Below, one piece after another: positions 6,612 to 10,851 of a stretch of 10,851 nucleotides of DNA (the stretch's first letter is position 1; every line of letters begins with the position of its first letter). The stretch is from an uncultured Alphaproteobacteria bacterium (GTDB lineage: Bacteria; Pseudomonadota; Alphaproteobacteria; Caulobacterales; Aquidulcibacteraceae): NCBI GenBank assembly GCA_937967725.1, contig CALBSY010000300.1, forward strand, positions 1-10,851. The letters run 5' to 3'. The translations under genes were made by a program, and so were the position numbers. The notes beneath the pieces were generated by a model. The model did not search any database. It had not been told where the DNA came from and saw only the letters and a list, made by a program, of their open reading frames with translations.

Positions 6612-7834
6612 CGAAAGCGCTCGACACGAAATGGTGATATGTCGATGGGCGGCGCGTTGTCCGTCGCCAACGCAGTGACGATTTCGCTCGTGATCGGCGA
6701 CATTGTGAGACCCAGATGCGCATGGCCGAATGCGTAGAATACGTTCGGCGCGCGTTCGAGTCGGCCGATCGCCGGCAAATAATCCGGCAGTGTTGGGCGA
6801 GCGCCGACCCAGCGGTCCGGTTTCGGAAATCTGACGCCGAGGTCGGCGATGCGCCGCTCTAGCAGGGCCCATTTGCGCGGATCGCCCGGCGCGTCAGGCG
6901 ATCCGAACTCGAGGCAACTGGTGGCGCGCAGGCCGCTGGTGAAGCGCGAAAACACGACAAAGTGGTCCTCGAACACGGTTGTCGGGAGATCGGCGGGCCA
7001 GTCGTGCTCGGCGCTTTGCACCGAGTAGCCGCGCTCGCCGATCAGTGGTGCGACGGCGCCAAGCTGGCGCATCAGCGGGCCCGACCAAGCGCCCGAACTG
7101 ATCAAGACGGCATCGGCTTCACGTGTCCCGCCCGATACGAGCGCGACACGCGCCTCGGCATCGACTCGGGCCGCCTTGTCCGCGATCACTTCACCGCCGC
7201 GCGAGACAAAAGAAGCGATCATTGCATCGCGCGCGCCCTGGGGGTCGCTGACTTGCCCTGTACCCTCGAACAACACAGCTGCGCGCGGCGGGCGCGTCAT
7301 CACGGTTTCGTAGCGTGCAAGTTCGCCTGCGCTCAAATCGCGATACGTGGCTGCGCCCCAGTCGGTCCGCGCACACATTGCCAAGCCAGCCTCCGCTCCG
7401 TGCGCTGTGGTCCAGGCGGTGACGTGGCCGTGCGCCAGCACGACCTCAGGCACGCCGGCCAGATCGGCGATTCGGCGCCAGGCCGGAAGTGCGTCGGCGA
7501 GCAATGTTTTCAACGCGTCGCGACCGCGCGCGAAGCGGTAAGGGTCGGACGCCGCCAAAAAGCGAAGCGCCCACGGCGCCCAAACGCCGATATCGCTCCA
7601 GCGGAAATCCAGGGGGCCGCCCACGGCGAAACTGGACGCCGGCGCGCGCCATACATTGCTCCATGCCGACCATGGCGTGACTTGTTCCGTCCCCAGGTGT
7701 CCTGCATTGCCGTATGAGGCGGCGCGCCGCTTGTCGCCGGGGTCGATGAGGATGGTTTCGACACCCGCCGCTTGCAGCCGCAGCGCACAAGCTGCGCCGA
7801 CTAGGCCGCCGCCAATCACCAGGATGGATTTCAT
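6608..7834 (-). CDS. FAD-dependent D-amino-acid (D-hydroxyproline) dehydrogenase, DadA family
   Basis: 408 residues from the ATG at 7834-7832 (MKSILVIGGGLVG). A TTG ten codons upstream is possible, but the Rossmann strand normally starts right at the N-terminus. GGGLVGAACALRL (8-20) with Asp31 binds FAD. SYGNAGHLGTEQVTPW (40-55), RWVGARPTLPDYLPAIG (341-357) and FYAFGHAHLGLT (366-377) are typical of the DadA/glycine-oxidase-like group. These enzymes oxidise D-amino acids to imines and pass electrons to the respiratory chain. Here the substrate is probably cis-4-hydroxy-D-proline, giving 1-pyrroline-4-hydroxy-2-carboxylate, because the gene is divergent, across 48 bp, from a DHDPS-family deaminase and a proline-racemase-family epimerase. 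Plain D-proline or other D-amino acids remain possible. No transmembrane helix is evident; membrane association would be peripheral. Confidence 0.85.
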   Translation of the reverse strand: MKSILVIGGGLVGAACALRLQAAGVETILIDPGDKRRAASYGNAGHLGTEQVTPWSAWSNVWRAPASSFAVGGPLDFRWSDIGVWAPWALRFLAASDPYRFARGRDALKTLLADALPAWRRIADLAGVPEVVLAHGHVTAWTTAHGAEAGLAMCARTDWGAATYRDLSAGELARYETVMTRPPRAAVLFEGTGQVSDPQGARDAMIASFVSRGGEVIADKAARVDAEARVALVSGGTREADAVLISSGAWSGPLMRQLGAVAPLIGERGYSVQSAEHDWPADLPTTVFEDHFVVFSRFTSGLRATSCLEFGSPDAPGDPRKWALLERRIADLGVRFPKPDRWVGARPTLPDYLPAIGRLERAPNVFYAFGHAHLGLTMSPITSEIVTALATDNAPPIDISPFRVERFR

Positions 7835-7882
7835 CGCCGCGTTGGATCGTATAGGTTCGCGCAATTGGCAAGCGAGGTTTCA
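7835..7882. promoter_or_regulatory. Compact divergent control region of the hydroxyproline-type genes
   Basis: These 48 bases must hold the 5' signals of both the dehydrogenase gene (minus) and the deaminase gene (plus), so any promoters overlap and co-regulation by a single bound protein is likely. GAGG (7874-7877) is the ribosome-binding site for the plus gene. A TATAGG (7850-7855) is the only -10-like string I see, and it has no good -35. No regulator gene is in the window and no clear operator palindrome is visible. Confidence 0.4.
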
Positions 7883-8791
7883 ATGCAAGTGAATTGGGCA
7901 GGCGTGTTCCCGGCGGCGACCACTCAGTTCGCGGCCGATCTGTCGGTTGACATTGCCGCAACGCAGAGAGTGCAGGAGGCGCTGGTGCGCGATGGCGTGC
8001 ACGGGCTGATCGCCATGGGCACGGTTGGAGAAAATAACTCGCTGGACGCGGACGAGAAGCGCGCTGTTCTGAAGGCGGCGGTTGAAGCTGTGGACGGCCG
8101 CGTCCCGGTGATTGTCGGCGTGTCGGAGCTTGACACCAGGCGCGCCATCGCCTTCGCCCGTGACGCTGAGAGGCTCGGCGCGGACGGCCTGATGCTTTTG
8201 CCGGCGATGGTCTATGTGCCGAGCGAGGATGAGCTCGTGAGGCACTTCAAGGCGGTGGCGAAGGAAACCGCACTGCCGATCATGCTTTACAACAACCCGC
8301 CGGCGTATCGTGTCAGCATCGGAATTGAGGCGATCAGACAACTCGCCGGTATTCCGAACATCGTTTGCCTGAAGGAAAGCGCGCCGGACACGCGCCGCTT
8401 CACCGATCTGTACAATGCTGTCGGCGATAAGATCATGCTGTTCGCCGGGCTTGACGACGTGGCGCTGGAGGGTCTGATCCTCGGCGCGCGCGGCTGGGTT
8501 TCGGGCCTAACCAACGCTTTCCCGAAGGAATCGCTGGCGCTCTACGACGCGGTCGTTGCGGGCGATCTGGAAACGGCGCGCGCGATCTACCGCTGGTTCA
8601 TGCCGCTCCTGCACCTCGATGCCGAGCACGACCTGGTGCAGTCGATCAAACTGGCCGAACAAATCATGGGCCGCGGCAGTGAGCGGGCGCGCCCGCCGCG
8701 TTATCCGCTCACCGGCGCACGTCGTGACGAGGTGGTTGCTTTGGTGGAAACCGCAGCGGCGACGCGGCCGAAACTCCGGGTCGCCGCGTGA
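7883..8791 (+). CDS. 1-pyrroline-4-hydroxy-2-carboxylate deaminase (DHDPS/NAL family)
   Basis: 302 residues from the ATG at 7883, chosen over the TTG at 7865 because GAGG (7874-7877) lies five bases upstream. It is a single-domain (beta/alpha)8 aldolase-class enzyme of usual length. GTVGENNS (46-53) is the substrate carboxylate loop, YNNPP (136-140) carries the catalytic Tyr136, and CLKES (162-166) holds the Schiff-base Lys164. GTVGEN, the YNNPP loop, the ESAPDTRRFTDL segment and GLDDVALEGLILGARGW (189-205) resemble Pyr4H2C deaminases more than lysine-pathway DapA. The reaction converts 1-pyrroline-4-hydroxy-2-carboxylate to 2-oxoglutarate semialdehyde and ammonia. The neighbours supply the preceding two steps. 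The stop overlaps the epimerase GTG start (GTGA), a sign of coupled translation. A generic DHDPS-like lyase is the alternative. Confidence 0.85.
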   Translation: MQVNWAGVFPAATTQFAADLSVDIAATQRVQEALVRDGVHGLIAMGTVGENNSLDADEKRAVLKAAVEAVDGRVPVIVGVSELDTRRAIAFARDAERLGADGLMLLPAMVYVPSEDELVRHFKAVAKETALPIMLYNNPPAYRVSIGIEAIRQLAGIPNIVCLKESAPDTRRFTDLYNAVGDKIMLFAGLDDVALEGLILGARGWVSGLTNAFPKESLALYDAVVAGDLETARAIYRWFMPLLHLDAEHDLVQSIKLAEQIMGRGSERARPPRYPLTGARRDEVVALVETAAATRPKLRVAA

Positions 8792-9789
8792 CGCGGCATA
8801 CGTTCCGCTGCATCGACGGCCACACCGCGGGCAATCCCGTCCGCCTCGTTGTTGAAGGGGCGCCTGAGCTGCATGGCGTGACGATGAGCGAACGGCGGCT
8901 GGATTTCCTCGCTCGTTATGACTGGATTCGCACTGGGCTCTGCTTCGAGCCTCGTGGCCACGACATGATGAGCGGAGGCTTTCTGTATCCGCCGTCGACG
9001 CCGGAGGCCGATGTCAGCATTCTGTTTATCGAAACTAGCGGCTGCTTGCCCATGTGCGGGCATGGCACGATTGGCATCGTCACATTTGCGGTCGAGTATG
9101 GTTTGATCGAACCGCGCGTGTGCGGACGCTTGATCGCCGACGTGCCCGCTGGGCAGATCGAGCTCGCCTACAGTCAAGAGGGCGCGCGCGTTAGGAGCGT
9201 GCGCATCCACAACGTACCGAGCTATCTCGCCGCCGAAGGCGTGAAGATCGATGTCCCTGGCTTCGGCCCGCTTACGCTCGACATCGCTTATGGCGGCAAT
9301 TTCTACGCCATCATCGAACCGCAGGGTCCCTATGCCGGGCTCGACGATCTTGGCGCCGCACGCATTCTCCAGCTGTCACCGGTCGTCCGCCGACACGTGC
9401 GCGAGACGATCGAGCCGGTGCATCCGCTCGATCCCACCATCCGTGGCGTTTCTCATGTGCTTTGGGCGGACAAGCCGAAGAGCGAAGGCGCACACGGCCG
9501 CAACGCCGTCTTCTACGGCGAGAAGGCGATCGACCGCAGCCCATGTGGCACCGGCACGTCGGCGCGGCTCGCACAACTGCACGCCAAAGGCAGATTGCGC
9601 GTCGGCGATTCGTTCGTACACGAAAGCTATATCGCCAGCCGCTTCTTGGGCCGGGTCGAGGCCGAGACCGAGCTCGGCGGCATGCGGGCGATTATCCCGT
9701 CGATTGAGGGGTCGGCCATCGCCACCGGCCGCAACGAGATATGGATCGATGACGAGGACCCATTCGCGCATGGATTTCAGGTCGTGTAG
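8788..9789 (+). CDS. 4-hydroxyproline 2-epimerase (proline racemase family)
   Basis: 333 residues from a GTG start that overlaps the deaminase stop by four bases. The product opens HTFRCIDGHTAGNPVRLV, the typical family start. Both catalytic cysteines are present: Cys90 in MCGHGT (89-94) and Cys253 in DRSPCGTGTSA (249-259), with Asp249 and His92 alongside. Two cysteines indicate a racemase/epimerase; trans-3-hydroxy-L-proline dehydratases of the same family have lost the second one. It would interconvert trans-4-hydroxy-L-proline and cis-4-hydroxy-D-proline, the first step of the pathway completed by the adjacent dehydrogenase and deaminase. The 333-residue length fits the epimerases. True proline racemase is the alternative; the genomic context argues for hydroxyproline. 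No signal peptide is seen, so it is cytoplasmic. Confidence 0.87.
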   Translation: MTRHTFRCIDGHTAGNPVRLVVEGAPELHGVTMSERRLDFLARYDWIRTGLCFEPRGHDMMSGGFLYPPSTPEADVSILFIETSGCLPMCGHGTIGIVTFAVEYGLIEPRVCGRLIADVPAGQIELAYSQEGARVRSVRIHNVPSYLAAEGVKIDVPGFGPLTLDIAYGGNFYAIIEPQGPYAGLDDLGAARILQLSPVVRRHVRETIEPVHPLDPTIRGVSHVLWADKPKSEGAHGRNAVFYGEKAIDRSPCGTGTSARLAQLHAKGRLRVGDSFVHESYIASRFLGRVEAETELGGMRAIIPSIEGSAIATGRNEIWIDDEDPFAHGFQVV

Positions 9790-9797
9790 CCGCGATT

Positions 9798-9812
9798 GCG
9801 CACACCGTGCGC
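9798..9812 (+). promoter_or_regulatory. Short hairpin between the epimerase and TSUP genes
   Basis: GCGCAC (9798-9803) and GTGCGC (9807-9812) form a six-bp stem with an ACC loop in the 61-base gap. No T-run follows, so it is not a standard terminator. It may slow polymerase or protect the upstream mRNA. Role inferred only. Confidence 0.25.
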
Positions 9813-9850
9813 TCGTGCTGAGGTGCGGCTAACGAAAAGGGGAGGGCGGC

Positions 9851-10741
9851 ATGGTTCTTTACATCTTGCTGTCGCTGTTGGCCGTGTTGGCCCTGGCGTT
9901 CACGATTGCGACAGTGCGCAAGGCCATGGCGCGCGACCAATTGGCGCCTGATGTGGAGTCGATCGGTCTCGGCGCGGTCACCAACTTCTTCGACGCTCTC
10001 GGCATCGGCTCATTCGCGCCGACCACGGCCTGGATCAAGTTCCGCAAGCTCGTTCCGGACAGCTTTATCCCGGCGACGCTCAATGTCGGCCATGCGCTGC
10101 CGACTGTCGCGCAGGCCGGCATCTTCATTTACTTGCTCGGCATTCGCGTCGACCCGACCTTGCTTGTCTCGTGCATCGTCGCGGCCGTGCTGGGCGGATT
10201 GGTGGGTGCGCCAATCGTCGTGCGCGCGCCGGTGCGGTTGGTGCAAGGCGTGGTTGGCGTGGCGCTCGTAATCGCCGCGGGCCTCTATGCGATGAGCAAC
10301 TTGAATCTCTTCCCAGTCGGCGGTTCGCTGACCGGCTTTTCGCCGCCTTTCCTTGCCGCAGCCATCGCGCTGCACTTCGTGCTCGGCGCCTTGATGGCGT
10401 TCGGCATCGGCATGTACGCGCCGTCCTTGATTTTCCTCAGCTTGATGGGGCTGGATCCGCGACTAGCGTTTCCGATCATGGCGGGCGCCTGCGCATTTCT
10501 GATGCCGTCGACGGGTTTCCGCTTCATCACCTCGGACCGCATCGACCTTCGCGTCGTGCTTGGCCTCGCCATAGGCGGCATTCCCGCCGTCCTTGTGGCG
10601 GCGCTGATCGTGAAGGAATTGCCGATCGTTTGGTTGCGCTGGGGCGTGGTCGTAGTTGTGCTCTATGCGGCGCTTCTGTTGCTGCGCTCGGCGCTGGCCG
10701 GAGAGAAACCGGCCGCGCCGGCCTCGGTGGCGGCGCCATGA
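9851..10741 (+). CDS. TauE/SafE (TSUP) family membrane permease
   Basis: 296 residues. The ATG at 9851 has a strong ribosome-binding site, GGGGAGGG, at 9839-9846. The protein is almost entirely hydrophobic with about eight membrane segments, roughly at 3-20, 40-62, 80-98, 103-124, 129-149, 166-200 (probably two), 206-222, 235-253 and 261-281. The TSUP internal repeat is visible: GIGSFAP (51-57) in the first half and GIGMYAP (185-191) in the second, both within conserved hydrophobic contexts. TSUP proteins carry small organic or sulfur-containing anions such as sulfite, sulfoacetate or carboxylates across the inner membrane. The gene lies 61 bp after the epimerase and overlaps the next gene by four bases (ATGA), so it probably belongs to the hydroxyproline operon. 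It could carry a pathway substrate or intermediate, but the substrate and direction cannot be told from the sequence. Confidence 0.85.
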   Translation: MVLYILLSLLAVLALAFTIATVRKAMARDQLAPDVESIGLGAVTNFFDALGIGSFAPTTAWIKFRKLVPDSFIPATLNVGHALPTVAQAGIFIYLLGIRVDPTLLVSCIVAAVLGGLVGAPIVVRAPVRLVQGVVGVALVIAAGLYAMSNLNLFPVGGSLTGFSPPFLAAAIALHFVLGALMAFGIGMYAPSLIFLSLMGLDPRLAFPIMAGACAFLMPSTGFRFITSDRIDLRVVLGLAIGGIPAVLVAALIVKELPIVWLRWGVVVVVLYAALLLLRSALAGEKPAAPASVAAP

Positions 10742-10851
10742 AGAGACTAGCTCTTGCGGCCGTGGCGCTGATGCTGCTGGTGTCCCCCGCTTCGGCGCAA
10801 AGCGCCGGCGAAACGCTTGCGCGGCTCTTGGAAGACGAACGTGCGTTTGTA
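10738..10851 (+). CDS. Secreted protein, N-terminal fragment (possibly a DUF885-type peptidase-like protein)
   Basis: Only 38 codons are present; the frame is open to the window edge. The ATG sits inside the TSUP stop (ATGA), so it is the next gene of the operon. Residues 1-21 form a clear Sec signal peptide (Lys2-Arg3, a hydrophobic core, and SPASA before Gln22). The mature start, QSAGETLARLLEDERAFV, is too short for a family call. It loosely resembles the beginning of exported DUF885 proteins, but this is a guess. If it is a peptidase, it could supply hydroxyproline-containing peptides. Confidence 0.65.
   Translation, partial: MKRLALAAVALMLLVSPASAQSAGETLARLLEDERAFV

Noticed and set aside
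6006..6872. 288-residue minus-strand frame across the korB 3' end
   Set aside because: It overlaps korB and the dehydrogenase gene, both supported by motifs, and shows no domain of its own.
6962..7717. 251-residue plus-strand frame opposite the dehydrogenase gene
   Set aside because: Arg/Ala/Cys-rich translation without family features, antisense to a clear DadA-type protein.
7883..8791. DapA, lysine biosynthesis dihydrodipicolinate synthase
   Set aside because: The active-site Lys and Tyr are shared by the whole family, but the loop sequences and the flanking epimerase and D-amino-acid dehydrogenase fit the hydroxyproline-pathway deaminase better.
8788..9789. trans-3-hydroxy-L-proline dehydratase
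   Set aside because: The second catalytic cysteine (Cys253) is present, whereas it is replaced in the dehydratases.

Overview
The window is gene-dense, high-GC DNA with short intergenic gaps, stop/start overlaps (ATGA, GTGA, TGATG) and several TTG or GTG starts. Together with protein content that recalls hyphomonad/caulobacter-type genomes, this suggests an alphaproteobacterium. There is no rRNA or other taxonomic marker, so the placement is an inference. I see no tRNA, rRNA, CRISPR array, transposase or phage gene, and no gap longer than about 150 bases.

Left part (1-6611). The 5' end of a 5-oxoprolinase gene lies on the minus strand and runs off the left edge. It diverges from a plus-strand block built around a 2-oxoacid (probably 2-oxoglutarate) oxidoreductase. 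That block contains a GltD-like FAD/Fe-S protein with a C-terminal two-cluster ferredoxin domain (533-2365), a KorA-type fused gamma/alpha subunit (3691 or 3721 to 5559) and a KorB-type thiamine-diphosphate subunit (5556-6611). KorAB oxidises the oxoacid with CoA, and the GltD-like protein is the obvious candidate to pass the electrons to NAD(P). Between the GltD-like gene and korA sits an unrelated envelope pair: a small protein with a signal peptide and a C-terminal membrane anchor, and a probable lipoprotein with a C39-like cysteine peptidase domain. In layout the pair resembles the PA2779/PA2778 pair of Pseudomonas.

Right part (6608-10851). This is a hydroxyproline-type catabolic cluster. 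A FAD-dependent D-amino-acid dehydrogenase (minus strand) diverges from a DHDPS-family deaminase, which is followed by a proline-racemase-family 4-hydroxyproline epimerase with both catalytic cysteines, a TauE/SafE (TSUP) membrane protein and the start of a secreted protein cut by the window edge. Together the three enzymes would convert trans-4-hydroxy-L-proline to cis-4-hydroxy-D-proline, then to 1-pyrroline-4-hydroxy-2-carboxylate, then to 2-oxoglutarate semialdehyde. The final semialdehyde dehydrogenase is not in the window.

The two halves meet at a 4-bp tail-to-tail overlap of korB and the dehydrogenase gene. A speculative common theme is that 5-oxoproline degradation (to glutamate) and hydroxyproline degradation (to 2-oxoglutarate) both feed the substrate that KorAB would oxidise. 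Nothing in the window is clearly without precedent. The most unusual points are the peptidase/anchor pair embedded in the kor cluster, the NAD(P)-linked KorAB arrangement, and the TSUP transporter coupled to hydroxyproline genes.
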